NCBI GenBank assembly: GCA_958296295.1
Contig: OY282460.1
Span: 434,001 to 498,000 of the forward strand
From: an uncultured Pseudomonadales bacterium
GTDB taxonomy: Bacteria; Pseudomonadota; Gammaproteobacteria; Pseudomonadales; Azotimanducaceae
Direction: 5' to 3'
DNA length: 64,000 bases
Part shown: positions 16,796 to 26,823 of the stretch, one piece after another
Layout: each line of letters starts with the position of its first letter
Position numbering within the stretch: position 1 is the stretch's first letter
The notes under the pieces: generated by a model
What the model saw: only the letters and a program-made list of their open reading frames with translations
The model's database searches: none
Told to the model about the DNA's origin: nothing
Program-made: the position numbers and the translations under genes

Positions 16796-19501
16796 ATGGC
16801 CCGCGTCAACATCGACGGCAAGGATTACGAACTCGAAGCCGGGCAGAACCTGCTGCACGCCTGTCTTTCCGAACGGCTGGACCTCCCGTACTTCTGCTGG
16901 CACCCGGCGATGGGGTCGGTGGGGTCTTGCCGGTTGTGCGCCATCGTCGAATACGCGGACGAAGGCGACCAGCGCGGGCGCCTGCAAATGGCCTGCACGC
17001 TGGCGGCCAGGCCAAACATGCGCATTTCCATCCAAGCGCCGTTCGCGGCGGATTTCCGCAAGCAGGTCATCGAGTGGCTCATGGAGAACCACCCGCACGA
17101 TTGCCCGGTTTGCGAGGAAGGCGGCGAGTGCCACCTGCAGGATATGACCGTCATGACCGGCCACTCCATGCGCCGGTACGCGGGGGCCAAGCGCACATGG
17201 CGCAATCAATACCTCGGCCCTTTCGTCGGCCACGAGATGAACCGCTGCATCACCTGCTACCGCTGCGTGCGCTTCTACCGCGACTACGCCGGGGGTGAGG
17301 ATCTCGAAGCCTACGGCTCGCGGGCGCGGATGTTCTTCGGGCGGCAAGATGACGGCGTGCTCGAAAGCGAGTTCGCGGGCAATCTGGTGGAGGTCTGCCC
17401 CACCGGCGTGTTCACGGACAAACCGTTCTCCAAGGTCTACACGCGCAAATGGGATCTGCAGTCCGCGCCCTCCGTCTGCCCGCACTGCGCGGTGGGTTGC
17501 AACACCTTCCCCGCCGAGCGCTACGGGGTGCTCAAGCGCGTCACCAACAGGTATCACGGCGAAGTGAACGGTTACTTTTTGTGTGACCGGGGGCGTTTTG
17601 GGTCGCATTTCGTGAACCACGAGAAGCGCGTCCGCCACGCCGGTGTGCGCGGCGCCGACGGCGTGTTCGAGGCCAATGGCGCGGAGGCCGCGCTGGCGAA
17701 TGTGGCGGCGCGTTGCGCGGGTGCCTTGGTGGGCATCGGTTCCCCGCGCGCCTCGCTGGAGGCCAACTTCGCGCTGAAACAACTGGTGGGCGAGGAGAAC
17801 TACTGCCCCGGCGTCGCGGACGACGAGCACGAGACGTTGCGGGCGGCGCTTGAGATATACCGCAAGGGCGGCTTCCGGGTGCCCTCGGTGACGGATGTGG
17901 AGCGCGCCGACGCGGTGTTGATTCTCGGCGAGGACATCACCGCCACCGCCGCCCGCGTCGCGCTGGCGGTGCGCCAGGCGGTGCGTGGCGTCGCGTTCGA
18001 CATGGCGCGGGAGGCGGGAATCCCCGAATGGCAGGACGCCGGTGTGCGCGGCCACGGACAGGCGGCGCAAAGCCCGCTGTTCGTCGCCACCGCCACGCCC
18101 ACGCGCATTGACGAATTGGCCACCGCCACGCGGCGCGGGGCCGCGAACGATCTCGCCGGCGCCGGCTTCGGCATCGCCCACGCCATCGAGCCGAGCTTCG
18201 CTTCCGGCACGCAGGACGATTTCACCGCGGCGGCGGCGAAAGCGCTGGCCGCCGCCGAGCGTCCGCTGGTGATCACGGGCTGCGAAGCGCGTTCCCCGGC
18301 GTTGCTGCGCGCCGCCGCGAATGTGGTTTGGGCGTTGCGGAAGCAAAACAAGAAAGCGGCGCTCGTCATCGCGGCATCCGAGGCGAACAGCTACGGCGTG
18401 GCCCTGCTTGGGGGCGGGCTTAACCTGGCGGCGGCGCTCCTTCGCATGCGGGAAGGCGAGCCGGCGCTCGTGCTGGAGAACGATCTCTTTCGGCGTGTAC
18501 CCGCCGGGGACATAGACCTCGCACATGCGGTGGTGTTGGATTCGCTGGAAACGCCCACCGCGGAAGGCGCGGCGGTGGTGCTCCCCGCCGCCACATACGC
18601 CGAGCAGACCGGCACCTTTGTCAACTACGAAACGCGGGCGCAGCGGTTCTACCAGGTGTTCGAGCCGGCCGGCGAAGTCGCGCCGTCCTGGCGGTGGCTG
18701 GCGGAAATCGGCAAGCGCCGCGAACGCGCCGCGGATTGGCCCAACATCGATGCGTTAACCGCAGCCTGCGCAAACGGCACCGAAGGTTTGCGCCGATTGA
18801 CGACTCTTGCGCCGGAAGCGGGGTTCCGCGCCCGCGCCAACACGCGCATTCCGCGTCAACCCCAGCGCTACAGCGGGCGCACGGCCATGCTCGCGAACGT
18901 GAGCGTTCACGAACCGAAGGCGCCGGTCGATGCGGAAACGCCGCTCGCCTATTCGATGGAGGGCGAGAACGCCGGCGACCAGCCTGGTGCCGTGGTGCCT
19001 TACGTCTGGTCGCCGGGCTGGAACTCCAACCAATCCGTGTTCAAGTTTCAGCAGGAGGTGGGCGGGCCGCTGGCGGGCGGAGACCCGGGCGTGCGTTTGC
19101 TCGACGACGAATCGGGCTCGCCGGCCAGCTACGGCGAACCGCCGGCAACGGAGCAGCGCAACGGAACGTTCTTGGCCGCGCGCGTTCACGACGTGTTCGG
19201 CAGCGACGAACTCGCCGGCTACTCCGCGCCGATATTGGAACGCGCGCCGGCACCGTACTGCATCCTGAACCCGGACGACGCCCGCGAACTGGGCGTTGCG
19301 GACGGGGGCGGCGTGCGTATTGAGGAGCTGGATGCCAGCGTCCAGGTGCGGGTGGATGCCGACGTCCCGGCGGGTTTGGTCGCCGTCGCCCAGGGGTTGC
19401 CCGGTGGGCCGTTGCTGACCAGCCACCGTGTGCGCCTTGCGGCGGATGCGGATTTCACGCCGCGGTCGGGCGGCGACCCGAACGTCATCGCCAAGGGCTG
19501 A
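16796..19501 (+). CDS. nuoG: NADH-quinone oxidoreductase subunit G
   Basis: A 901-residue complex I peripheral-arm subunit carrying the electron-transfer iron-sulfur chain. ATG 16796 begins the [2Fe-2S] domain (MARVNIDGKDYELEAGQ). Cluster ligands: PYFCWH...GSCRLCAI...QMACT for N1b; HPHDCPVCEEGGECHLQDM (His plus three Cys); NRCITCYRCVRF...EVCPTG; and a PSVCPHCAVGCN...FLCDRGR set matching the extra N7 cluster. The C-terminus is a molybdopterin-oxidoreductase-like domain without obvious cofactor function. It overlaps nothing upstream and is four bases from nuoH. It is the first nuo gene here, which is unusual because NuoF normally precedes it. Confidence 0.95.
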   Translation: MARVNIDGKDYELEAGQNLLHACLSERLDLPYFCWHPAMGSVGSCRLCAIVEYADEGDQRGRLQMACTLAARPNMRISIQAPFAADFRKQVIEWLMENHPHDCPVCEEGGECHLQDMTVMTGHSMRRYAGAKRTWRNQYLGPFVGHEMNRCITCYRCVRFYRDYAGGEDLEAYGSRARMFFGRQDDGVLESEFAGNLVEVCPTGVFTDKPFSKVYTRKWDLQSAPSVCPHCAVGCNTFPAERYGVLKRVTNRYHGEVNGYFLCDRGRFGSHFVNHEKRVRHAGVRGADGVFEANGAEAALANVAARCAGALVGIGSPRASLEANFALKQLVGEENYCPGVADDEHETLRAALEIYRKGGFRVPSVTDVERADAVLILGEDITATAARVALAVRQAVRGVAFDMAREAGIPEWQDAGVRGHGQAAQSPLFVATATPTRIDELATATRRGAANDLAGAGFGIAHAIEPSFASGTQDDFTAAAAKALAAAERPLVITGCEARSPALLRAAANVVWALRKQNKKAALVIAASEANSYGVALLGGGLNLAAALLRMREGEPALVLENDLFRRVPAGDIDLAHAVVLDSLETPTAEGAAVVLPAATYAEQTGTFVNYETRAQRFYQVFEPAGEVAPSWRWLAEIGKRRERAADWPNIDALTAACANGTEGLRRLTTLAPEAGFRARANTRIPRQPQRYSGRTAMLANVSVHEPKAPVDAETPLAYSMEGENAGDQPGAVVPYVWSPGWNSNQSVFKFQQEVGGPLAGGDPGVRLLDDESGSPASYGEPPATEQRNGTFLAARVHDVFGSDELAGYSAPILERAPAPYCILNPDDARELGVADGGGVRIEELDASVQVRVDADVPAGLVAVAQGLPGGPLLTSHRVRLAADADFTPRSGGDPNVIAKG

Positions 19502-19505
19502 CGCC

Positions 19506-20513
19506 GTGCTGTTCGGCTGGGAGGTCAACTGGAGCTATGTGCTTATTCTGCCGCTCGCGGCGGGCACCTTGCTGGCGGTGATGTTCCTGCAATGGTGGGA
19601 GCGGCGGCTGCTCGGCTGGCTGCAGGACCGGCGCGGGCCGAACCGGGTGGGCTGGTTCGGCGTGCTGCAAGGTGTGGCGGACGGCATCAAGTTCCTCACC
19701 AAGGACGATTGGGTGCCGCCGTTCGGCGACCGCGTGTTCTTCGTGGCGGCGCCGGTGATCGTCTGCGCATCCATGTTGTTCGTGCTGGCCGTGATTCCGT
19801 TCGCGCCTTCGTTCCACATCGTCGATGTGAACATCGCCTTGCTGTGGTTTCTCGCCATGTCGTCCTTGGCCGTCTACGGCGTGCTGCTCGGCGGTTTCGC
19901 GAGCAACAACAAGTACGCCCTGCTTGGCAGCCTGCGGGCGGCGGCGCAGATGGTCACCTACGAAGTCTTCATGGGCCTTTCCATCATGGGCGTGGTCATC
20001 CACGCCGGGTCTTTCAGTTTGGTGGAAATCGTCGGTGCGCAAGAGCAATTGTGGTTCATCGTTCCGCAATTCCTCGGTTTCGTCATATTCCTAATCGCCG
20101 GGCTTGCGGAATCCCATCGCTTGCCGTTCGATTTGCCGGAGGCCGAACACGAACTCGCCGCGGGGTTCCACACCGAATACTCGGGCATGAAGTTCGCGTT
20201 CCTGATGTGCGGGGAATACGTTGCGGTCATCGCCACCTGCTGCTTCATCGTGCTGCTTTTCTTCGGCGGTTGGCTGGTGCCGGATTTTCTGGGTTTTCTC
20301 GAGCCGCTGGTGGGCGAGCAATTCGCCGGGCTTTTCTGGTTCGGCTTGAAAGTGCTCTTCTTCATCCACTTCTTCGTCTTGTTGCGGGCCGCCATTCCGC
20401 GCCCGCGCTACGATCAGCTGATGAGCCTCGGCTGGAAAATACTGCTGCCGCTCACGCTCGTGAACCTCTTGGTCACCGGCTTTTTGGTGGCGTGGGCGCG
20501 TTGGGGATTGTGA
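19506..20513 (+). CDS. nuoH: NADH-quinone oxidoreductase subunit H
   Basis: A 335-residue membrane subunit at the junction of the peripheral and membrane arms, forming part of the quinone chamber. GTG 19506 lies four bases after the nuoG stop. About eight transmembrane helices are visible. Signatures are [39 protein letters not shown] and the loop [33 protein letters not shown], rich in the conserved acidic residues of the E-channel. Length matches the family. The gene sits in canonical order between nuoG and nuoI. Confidence 0.96.
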   Translation: MLFGWEVNWSYVLILPLAAGTLLAVMFLQWWERRLLGWLQDRRGPNRVGWFGVLQGVADGIKFLTKDDWVPPFGDRVFFVAAPVIVCASMLFVLAVIPFAPSFHIVDVNIALLWFLAMSSLAVYGVLLGGFASNNKYALLGSLRAAAQMVTYEVFMGLSIMGVVIHAGSFSLVEIVGAQEQLWFIVPQFLGFVIFLIAGLAESHRLPFDLPEAEHELAAGFHTEYSGMKFAFLMCGEYVAVIATCCFIVLLFFGGWLVPDFLGFLEPLVGEQFAGLFWFGLKVLFFIHFFVLLRAAIPRPRYDQLMSLGWKILLPLTLVNLLVTGFLVAWARWGL

Positions 20514-20514
20514 A

Positions 20515-21033
20515 GTGGTAAGCCAATTGCGAACGCTGTGGACGGTGTTTCGGCACATTTTCATGCGCAACGAAACGGTGCAGTACCCGGAAGAGATGCC
20601 GTACCAGGCGCCGCGCTACCGCGGCCGCATCGTGCTGACGCGGGACCCGGACGGCGAGGAGCGCTGCGTGGCCTGCAATCTGTGCGCGGTCGCCTGCCCG
20701 GTGGACTGCATCGCCTTGCAGAAGACCGAACGCGAGGAGGACGGGCGCTGGCTGCCGGAGTTCTTCCGCATCAACTTCTCGCGCTGCATCATGTGCGGCA
20801 TGTGCGAGGAGGCGTGCCCCACCTACGCCATTCAGCTCACGCCGGATTTCGAGCTGTGCGAGTTCGACCGCAACAACATGGTGTACGAAAAGGAGCACCT
20901 GCTCATCAGCGGCCAGGGCAAGTACCCGGGCTACAGCTTTTGGCAAGTGGCGGGAAAGACCATCCACGGCAAGGACAAAGGCGAAGCGAACGGCGAAGCG
21001 CCGCCAACGGACGTGCGGAGCCTTCTGCCTTGA
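20515..21033 (+). CDS. nuoI: NADH-quinone oxidoreductase subunit I
   Basis: A 172-residue iron-sulfur subunit holding clusters N6a and N6b that pass electrons toward N2. GTG 20515 lies one base past the nuoH stop. Two 4Fe-4S motifs are complete: [17 protein letters not shown] and [17 protein letters not shown], with [13 protein letters not shown] before the first. The charged C-terminal tail ([12 protein letters not shown]) is not conserved. Its stop overlaps the TTG of nuoJ, implying coupled translation. Confidence 0.96.
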   Translation: MVSQLRTLWTVFRHIFMRNETVQYPEEMPYQAPRYRGRIVLTRDPDGEERCVACNLCAVACPVDCIALQKTEREEDGRWLPEFFRINFSRCIMCGMCEEACPTYAIQLTPDFELCEFDRNNMVYEKEHLLISGQGKYPGYSFWQVAGKTIHGKDKGEANGEAPPTDVRSLLP

Positions 21034-21593
21034 ACGCGGATTTGGTGCTGTTTTGGGTGCCGGCGGCCATCGCGGTGTTCTCGACGGCGCTGGTGATCAC
21101 CCGCAAGAACGCCTCCCGGGCGCTGGTGTATCTGGTGATTTCGCTGCTCGCGGTGGCGGTGGTTTTCTTCGTGCTCGGCGCGCCTTTCGCGGCGGCTTTG
21201 GAGGTGGTGGTCTACGCCGGCGCCATCGTGGTGCTGTTCCTGTTCGTGGTGATGATGCTGAATCTTGGGCGCTCGTCCGTGCTGCGCGAAGGCGGTTGGT
21301 TGCGGCCGAACATGTGGGTGCTCCCCGGCATCCTCGCCTTTGTTCTGTTGATCGTGATGTTCCACGTGTTCGCGGGAACGCAGGCCAAGACGGCCGGCAC
21401 GGAGGTGCCGCCGTCGGCTGTCGGGCGGGCGTTGTTCGGGCCGTATCTGCTCGCCGTGGAATTGGCGGGTTTTCTGTTGCTCGCCGCTTTGGTGGGCGCC
21501 TACCACTTGGGTCGGCGCTATCTTGAGGAACGACGGGCGGTTGTCGAGGGAACCGGCGAAGGCGTCGATGCCGGCGGCGACGGAGGCCGGTAG
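21030..21593 (+). CDS. nuoJ: NADH-quinone oxidoreductase subunit J
   Basis: A 187-residue membrane subunit with five transmembrane helices. TTG 21030 overlaps the nuoI TGA by three bases and has GGAG about ten bases upstream. The conserved helix 3 is seen as [21 protein letters not shown], with the Tyr/Gly pi-bulge region important for coupling. The sequence N-terminal to TTG in the same frame is antisense-free but non-homologous, so the short form is preferred. The extended hydrophilic tail ([15 protein letters not shown]) is not conserved. Confidence 0.93.
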   Translation: MNADLVLFWVPAAIAVFSTALVITRKNASRALVYLVISLLAVAVVFFVLGAPFAAALEVVVYAGAIVVLFLFVVMMLNLGRSSVLREGGWLRPNMWVLPGILAFVLLIVMFHVFAGTQAKTAGTEVPPSAVGRALFGPYLLAVELAGFLLLAALVGAYHLGRRYLEERRAVVEGTGEGVDAGGDGGR

Positions 21594-21905
21594 ATGGCCA
21601 TCTCGATTCCGGTGGAGCATGTGCTGTATTTGGCGGCGCTCTTGTTTCTGCTCGGCCTCGTCGGGGTGCTGGTGCGGCGGAACGTGATATTCCTCTTGAT
21701 GTCCTTGGAAGTGATGATGAACGCCGCCGGCCTCGCCTTCGTCGCCGCCGGCGCGAAGTGGGGGCAACCGGACGGCCAGATCATGTTCATGTTCATCCTT
21801 GCGCTGGCGGCGGCGGAAGTGGCGGTGGCGCTCGGTTTGGTTTTGCAGCTTTCGCGGCGGTTCGAAACGCTGGACGTGGACGCCGCGGACGAGCTCAGCG
21901 GCTAG
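21594..21905 (+). CDS. nuoK: NADH-quinone oxidoreductase subunit K
   Basis: A 103-residue, three-helix membrane subunit homologous to MrpC antiporter subunits. ATG 21594 directly follows the nuoJ stop. The conserved [35 protein letters not shown] and [15 protein letters not shown] segments carry the two intramembrane glutamates that form part of the proton path. Length is exactly typical. Confidence 0.96.
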   Translation: MAISIPVEHVLYLAALLFLLGLVGVLVRRNVIFLLMSLEVMMNAAGLAFVAAGAKWGQPDGQIMFMFILALAAAEVAVALGLVLQLSRRFETLDVDAADELSG

Positions 21906-22009
21906 CGCGGGAGCAAGCGGTGTTCAACTTCCACCACGCTCGCCCGGAGCGGGGACGCCAGCGCGGGTTCCACCGCGCGGCCTGCTAGCGGTCTTCGGAG
22001 TCGCGCCCC

Positions 22010-23860
22010 GTGGAACACTTGTGGCTTGTGCCGGCGCTGCCGCTGCTGGGTTTTCTGGTTCTTTTTCTCACCGAAGGCCGGCTGCCGGATAGAGTGGTCG
22101 CCGTCGTGGGCGCCGGCAGCGTTGGTCTTGCCGCGTTGGTGGCGTTGTTCGTCGGCTACCAGTTCACGCAAAGCGGTGTTGCGAGCCATCCGCAAGTCTT
22201 GTGGACGTGGATGGCCGTGGGTTCCTTCGCGCCGACCGTCACGCTGCACTTGGATTCCCTCTCTTTGGTGATGATGGGCGTCGTCACCGGCGTCGGCTTT
22301 CTCATCCATCTCTACGCCACCGGCTACATGTGGAAGGATCACGAAGAACCGCGCGGCTACAGCCGCTTCTTCGCGTACATGAACCTCTTCGTGTTCGCCA
22401 TGCTGATGCTGGTGCTTGGCGACAACCTGCTGGTGTTGTTCCTCGGCTGGGAAGGCGTCGGCCTTTGCAGCTATCTGCTTATCGGCTTCTACCATCGCGA
22501 CGGCGCGAACGGTTACGCGGCCCGCAAGGCATTCGTCGTCACGCGGGTGGGCGATACGGCCTTGGCGCTCGGTTTGTTCCTGCTGTTTTGGGAAGTGGGC
22601 ACGTTGCACATCCAAGACGCGCTGGATCAAGCGGCGGCATTGGACAAGACCACGGTGACGGTCATCTGTCTGCTGCTGCTCGGCGGCGCGGTAGGCAAAT
22701 CCGCCCAGGTGCCCCTGCAAACTTGGCTGCCGGACGCGATGGCCGGGCCAACGCCGGTTTCGGCTTTGATCCACGCCGCCACGATGGTGACCGCCGGCGT
22801 GTATCTGATCGCGCGTATGCAGGGCCTGTATTTGGAATCCGCCGACGCGCGGCATGTTGTGGCCCTGGTCGGCTTGGTGACGTTGCTCGTCTCTTCTTTC
22901 ACGGCGCTGGCGCAAACGGATATCAAACGCATCCTCGCGTATTCCACCATGAGCCAGATCGGCTACATGTTCATGGCGCTTGGCGTCGGCGCGTGGTCGG
23001 CGGCGATTTTCCACCTGATGACGCATGCGTTTTTCAAAGCGCTCCTGTTCCTCGCCGCAGGTTCGGTGATTCTCGCGATGCACCACGAACAGGACATCTT
23101 CAAGATGGGCGGCTTGCGCAAGAAGCTGCCGGTGCCGTTCTGGAGCATGGCGATCGGCTCGCTGGGTTTGATGGCGTTTCCCTTCACCTCCGGTTTTTTC
23201 AGCAAGGACGCGATCCTGCTTACCGCGTGGACGGAAGCCGGCTGGCTCTACTGGGGCGGCGGGGTGCTGGCGGCGGGTCTGACCGCGCTCTACACCGTGC
23301 GCATGATGGTGATCACCTTTTGGGGCGAGACCAAGACCGAGCCGCACGACGCCTCGCACGGCGGGTTCTCGCGCACGAACATGTGGCTGCCGCTGGTGGC
23401 GCTTTGCGCTCTTTCCATCGGCGGCGGCTGGTTCGGCATCGGCGTGCTCGACGACACGCTCGGCGCGCTGATCGAAGTGGACTCCCACTTCAGTCCGGTG
23501 GCTTTGGCGACGATGGCGATGCCGATTCTGATGATTGGCCTCGGCTGGTTGATCTTCACCGGCCGGATCAACGTCCAGGGCTTGGTGGATTCCGCCGTCG
23601 GGCGGGGTTTGCGGCGTTTCTTCGCCGGCGGTTGGGGTTTCGACTGGGTCTACGATCGGGTGTTCGTCGGCCCCTTCGTGTGGTTCGCCAAGGCCAACAA
23701 GGGCGATTTCGTGGATTGGACGTACCGCTTGACAGCGGGTGTTGTCCGCGCCACGCACTACGTCGCTGCGCTCACGCAGTCCGGGCGTTTGCGCTGGTAC
23801 GCCGCGAACATGGCCGCCGGCCTCGTCGTCTTGCTGCTGTTCGTGGCGGGTTGGCTGTGA
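22010..23860 (+). CDS. nuoL: NADH-quinone oxidoreductase subunit L
   Basis: A 616-residue antiporter-like proton-pumping subunit. GTG 22010 starts VEHLWLVPALPLLGF. About 15-16 helices are present, with LVLGDNLLVLFLGWEGVGLCSYLLIGFYH containing the conserved pumping Glu, VGKSAQVPLQTWLPDAMAGPTPVSALIHAATMVTAG with the lysine and His path, and a C-terminal lateral-helix portion. It is preceded by 104 non-coding bases after nuoK, the largest gap in the operon, in which nothing was recognised. It runs into nuoM after 34 bases. Confidence 0.96.
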   Translation: MEHLWLVPALPLLGFLVLFLTEGRLPDRVVAVVGAGSVGLAALVALFVGYQFTQSGVASHPQVLWTWMAVGSFAPTVTLHLDSLSLVMMGVVTGVGFLIHLYATGYMWKDHEEPRGYSRFFAYMNLFVFAMLMLVLGDNLLVLFLGWEGVGLCSYLLIGFYHRDGANGYAARKAFVVTRVGDTALALGLFLLFWEVGTLHIQDALDQAAALDKTTVTVICLLLLGGAVGKSAQVPLQTWLPDAMAGPTPVSALIHAATMVTAGVYLIARMQGLYLESADARHVVALVGLVTLLVSSFTALAQTDIKRILAYSTMSQIGYMFMALGVGAWSAAIFHLMTHAFFKALLFLAAGSVILAMHHEQDIFKMGGLRKKLPVPFWSMAIGSLGLMAFPFTSGFFSKDAILLTAWTEAGWLYWGGGVLAAGLTALYTVRMMVITFWGETKTEPHDASHGGFSRTNMWLPLVALCALSIGGGWFGIGVLDDTLGALIEVDSHFSPVALATMAMPILMIGLGWLIFTGRINVQGLVDSAVGRGLRRFFAGGWGFDWVYDRVFVGPFVWFAKANKGDFVDWTYRLTAGVVRATHYVAALTQSGRLRWYAANMAAGLVVLLLFVAGWL

Positions 23861-23894
23861 TTCTCAAGCCGGCGCCCGGGTGCGCGGAGGCGTC

Positions 23895-25358
23895 GTGATC
23901 CTCTTGGCGATCCTCCTGTTGCTTGCCGCCGGCGTCGTCGCGTGGGCTTCCGAGCGTTTCATCGGAGCGAACGCGCCCCGCTGGGTGAGCTTGACGGCAT
24001 TCGCCGCGGGCTTGGCGTGGGCGGCGTTCGAGTGTTGGAGCGGCGCAGCCGACGGCCTGTACGCGGCGCAGTCTTTCGAGTGGATTCCGCGATTCGGCAT
24101 AAACGTGATTCTGGAGCTCGATGGCCTTAGCCTCTTGCTCGTGGCCTTGACGATGTTCCTCGGCATCGTCGCGGTGGTTTCGTCTTGGGACGAGATGGAA
24201 ACCGGCCACGGCTTTTTCCAATTCAACATTCTGTGGGTGATGGCCGGTGTGGTCGGCGTGTTCACCGCAATGGATTTGTTCCTGTTTTTCTTTTTTTGGG
24301 AAGTCATGCTCATTCCCATGTATTTCCTCATCGCCATCTGGGGGCACGAGAACAAAGGCTACGCCTCCATGAAGTTCTTCTTGTTCACGCAGATCAGCGG
24401 CCTTTTGATGTTGCTGGCGATCTTGGCGCTGGTGTTCTTCACCCAAGCCGCGACCGGCGAGGTGACGTTCGGCTACGCGGCCCTCAAAAACGCCGGCGCG
24501 AGCCTCCCCGCGGATGTTCGCACTTGGCTGATGCTCGGTTTCTTTGTCGCCTTCGCCACCAAGCTGCCGTCGGTGCCGTTCCACACTTGGCTGCCGGACG
24601 CGCACACCCAAGCGCCCACGGCCGGCAGCGTGATTCTGGCGGGAATCCTCTTGAAGACCGGCGCCTACGGCATCATCCGTTTCGCGGTGCCGCTTTTCCC
24701 GGAAGCCTCTTTGGATTTCGCGTGGTGGGGCATGTTGCTCGGCGCGGCGAGCATCCTTTACGGCGGTGTGATGGCGTTCAGCCAATCCGATTTCAAGCGT
24801 TTGGTGGCCTACAGTTCCATCGCCCACATGGGTTTCGTCCTGCTCGGCGTGTACGCCTTCAACGAGCAGGGAATGCAAGGCGCGGTGATGACGATGATCG
24901 CCCACGGCTTTTCCACCGCCGCGCTCTTCATGATGGCGGGCGCTTTGCAGCAGCGCCTGCACACCCGCGAGATGTCGCGCATGGGCGGCCTTTGGAAGCA
25001 TGCGCCGCGCATGGGCGTGATGACGATGTTCTTCGTCGTGGCTTCGGTGGGAACGCCGGGGCTCGGCAATTTCGTCGGCGAGTTTCTCGCCCTCTTGGGC
25101 GCTTTCAAGCAAAACGTCTGGCTGGCCGTTGCCGCGACCGTGGGCATCGTGGTGGCCGCGGTGTACGGCTTGCACTTGCTGCAGCGTTCGTTCCAAGGCG
25201 AACCGAATCCGCAAATTGAGGCGATGGATGATTTCGGCTTTCGGGAAATGAGCGTGATGGCGCTGATGATGCTTGGCCTCGTGTGGCTCGGCGTGTATCC
25301 GCAGCCGGTTCTGGAAATGTCCGCGGCCACCATCGCCGGTTTGGGAGTGTTGCCGTGA
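23895..25358 (+). CDS. nuoM: NADH-quinone oxidoreductase subunit M
   Basis: A 487-residue antiporter-like subunit. GTG 23895 has GCGGAGG directly upstream; earlier in-frame starts would overlap nuoL and lack homology. Landmarks are MDLFLFFFFWEVMLIPMYFLIAIWG with the key Glu, TKLPSVPFHTWLPDAHTQAPTAGSVILAGILLKTGAYG, and SIAHMGFVLLGVYAFN. It pumps protons in the distal membrane arm together with NuoL and NuoN. Its TGA overlaps the GTG of nuoN as GTGA. Confidence 0.95.
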   Translation: MILLAILLLLAAGVVAWASERFIGANAPRWVSLTAFAAGLAWAAFECWSGAADGLYAAQSFEWIPRFGINVILELDGLSLLLVALTMFLGIVAVVSSWDEMETGHGFFQFNILWVMAGVVGVFTAMDLFLFFFFWEVMLIPMYFLIAIWGHENKGYASMKFFLFTQISGLLMLLAILALVFFTQAATGEVTFGYAALKNAGASLPADVRTWLMLGFFVAFATKLPSVPFHTWLPDAHTQAPTAGSVILAGILLKTGAYGIIRFAVPLFPEASLDFAWWGMLLGAASILYGGVMAFSQSDFKRLVAYSSIAHMGFVLLGVYAFNEQGMQGAVMTMIAHGFSTAALFMMAGALQQRLHTREMSRMGGLWKHAPRMGVMTMFFVVASVGTPGLGNFVGEFLALLGAFKQNVWLAVAATVGIVVAAVYGLHLLQRSFQGEPNPQIEAMDDFGFREMSVMALMMLGLVWLGVYPQPVLEMSAATIAGLGVLP

Positions 25359-26794
25359 CGCTCCTGCAGGCGCAAGCGCTCTTGCCGTACTTCGTGCTCT
25401 CGGGCGGCATCGCCTTGTTGCTGGTGCTCGTCGCGTGGTTGCGTTCGGAAATCGTGGCTTTCGCAGGTGCGCTGCTGGTGCTTTTCGCCGCGCTCTTCGC
25501 CTTGCCGACGGCTTTCGAAGCGGGTGCCCAGGTAGTCGACGGCATCGTTCGCGTGGACGGCTTTGCGCTCTTTTTCTTCGGATTGTTCGCCCTGGCCGCC
25601 GCGGTCACGGCGATTCTGGCGTTTCGGTATTTGCCGGCCCGCGCGGCGCATCGCCAGGAGTTCTACATCCTGCTGGCAATTGCCACGCTCGGCGCCGCGG
25701 TGACCGCGAGCGCTGTCAACTTCGCCGGCTTCATGCTCGGTTTGGAGGTGTTGTCGGTTTCGCTATACGTCATGGTCGCGTATCCGGAAGACGCCAAACC
25801 GCCGCTGGAGGCGGCGGCCAAATACCTCGTGCTTTCCGGCGCGGCGTCCAGCACCATCCTGTTCGGCATGGCCTTGATCTACTTGGTGACGGGCACCCTC
25901 GCGTTCGCCTACGACGGTGCCGAAATCGCCCGCAACGATCGCGCCATCCTGGTCTTGGGCCAGGCGCTGTTGCTCGCTGGCGTCTTCTTCAAACTCTCGC
26001 TGGTGCCGTTCCACATGTGGACGCCGGACGTCTACCAAGGCGCGCCGGCGCCGGTGACCGGCTTCGTGGCCACGGTCTCCAAAGGCGCGGTTTTCGCCGT
26101 GCTGCTGCGCTACGCGTTGGACGCCGATCTGTTCCACTCCGCCACCGCCGGCAGCATGGTGGTGTTGATCGGCGTCCTCTCCATGATCGGCGGCAACGTG
26201 CTCGCGCTGCTGCAGACGAACATCAAGCGCCTGCTGGCCTACTCGTCCATCGCTCACATGGGCTACTTGCTCATCGCGCTGCTCGTCGCCGGCGCGCCGG
26301 ACGGCAATCGCGATCTTGGCGTTGAAACGGCCCTCGTGTATCTCGTCGGCTATTTCGCCATGACCCTCGCCGCCTTCGGCGTGGTCACCGCGCTCTCCCG
26401 AACGGTCGAAGACGCCGAGGAACTTGGCGCGTACACGGGCCTGCTTTGGCGGCAACCGGTGCTCGCCGCGGTGCTTGTCGCCGCCGCGCTCTCGCTGGCG
26501 GGCATTCCCCTCACCGTCGGTTTCATCGTCAAGTTCTACGTTGTTGCGGCCGGCGTGGAAGGTGCAGCGTGGACGCTGGTGTGGGCGCTCATCGTCGGCA
26601 GCGCCATCGGCGTGTACTACTACTTGCGCATCGTGTTCGCGGTGATCAAACGCCCAACCCCGGACGTCGCGGCAACGCGAACCGCTTGGGAAGGCGTGTT
26701 GGCCACAGCCGCGCTCGGCGTGGCGATGGTGGCGCTCGGCGTGCATCCAACACCGCTTTTGGAACTGCTGAAGGCGATGCTCGGAGGCGGGTAG
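25355..26794 (+). CDS. nuoN: NADH-quinone oxidoreductase subunit N
   Basis: A 479-residue antiporter-like membrane subunit, last of the operon. GTG 25355 overlaps the nuoM stop. Conserved stretches are FMLGLEVLSVSLYVMVAY, FFKLSLVPFHMWTPDVYQGAPAPVTGFVATVSKGAVFAVLLR and LLAYSSIAHMGYLLIALLV, containing the channel lysines and His. A short hairpin follows the stop. The next gene, for exodeoxyribonuclease III, starts 30 bases later and may be read through. Confidence 0.95.
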   Translation: MTLLQAQALLPYFVLSGGIALLLVLVAWLRSEIVAFAGALLVLFAALFALPTAFEAGAQVVDGIVRVDGFALFFFGLFALAAAVTAILAFRYLPARAAHRQEFYILLAIATLGAAVTASAVNFAGFMLGLEVLSVSLYVMVAYPEDAKPPLEAAAKYLVLSGAASSTILFGMALIYLVTGTLAFAYDGAEIARNDRAILVLGQALLLAGVFFKLSLVPFHMWTPDVYQGAPAPVTGFVATVSKGAVFAVLLRYALDADLFHSATAGSMVVLIGVLSMIGGNVLALLQTNIKRLLAYSSIAHMGYLLIALLVAGAPDGNRDLGVETALVYLVGYFAMTLAAFGVVTALSRTVEDAEELGAYTGLLWRQPVLAAVLVAAALSLAGIPLTVGFIVKFYVVAAGVEGAAWTLVWALIVGSAIGVYYYLRIVFAVIKRPTPDVAATRTAWEGVLATAALGVAMVALGVHPTPLLELLKAMLGGG

Positions 26795-26811
26795 GGCTTT
26801 CCCAAAAAGCC
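26795..26811 (+). terminator. weak hairpin after nuoN
   Basis: GGCTTT (26795-26800) and AAAGCC (26806-26811) form a six-base stem with a five-base loop right after the nuoN stop. No T-run follows, so at best it is an attenuator or a partial terminator. Confidence 0.3.
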
Positions 26812-26823
26812 TTCGAACGAGAG

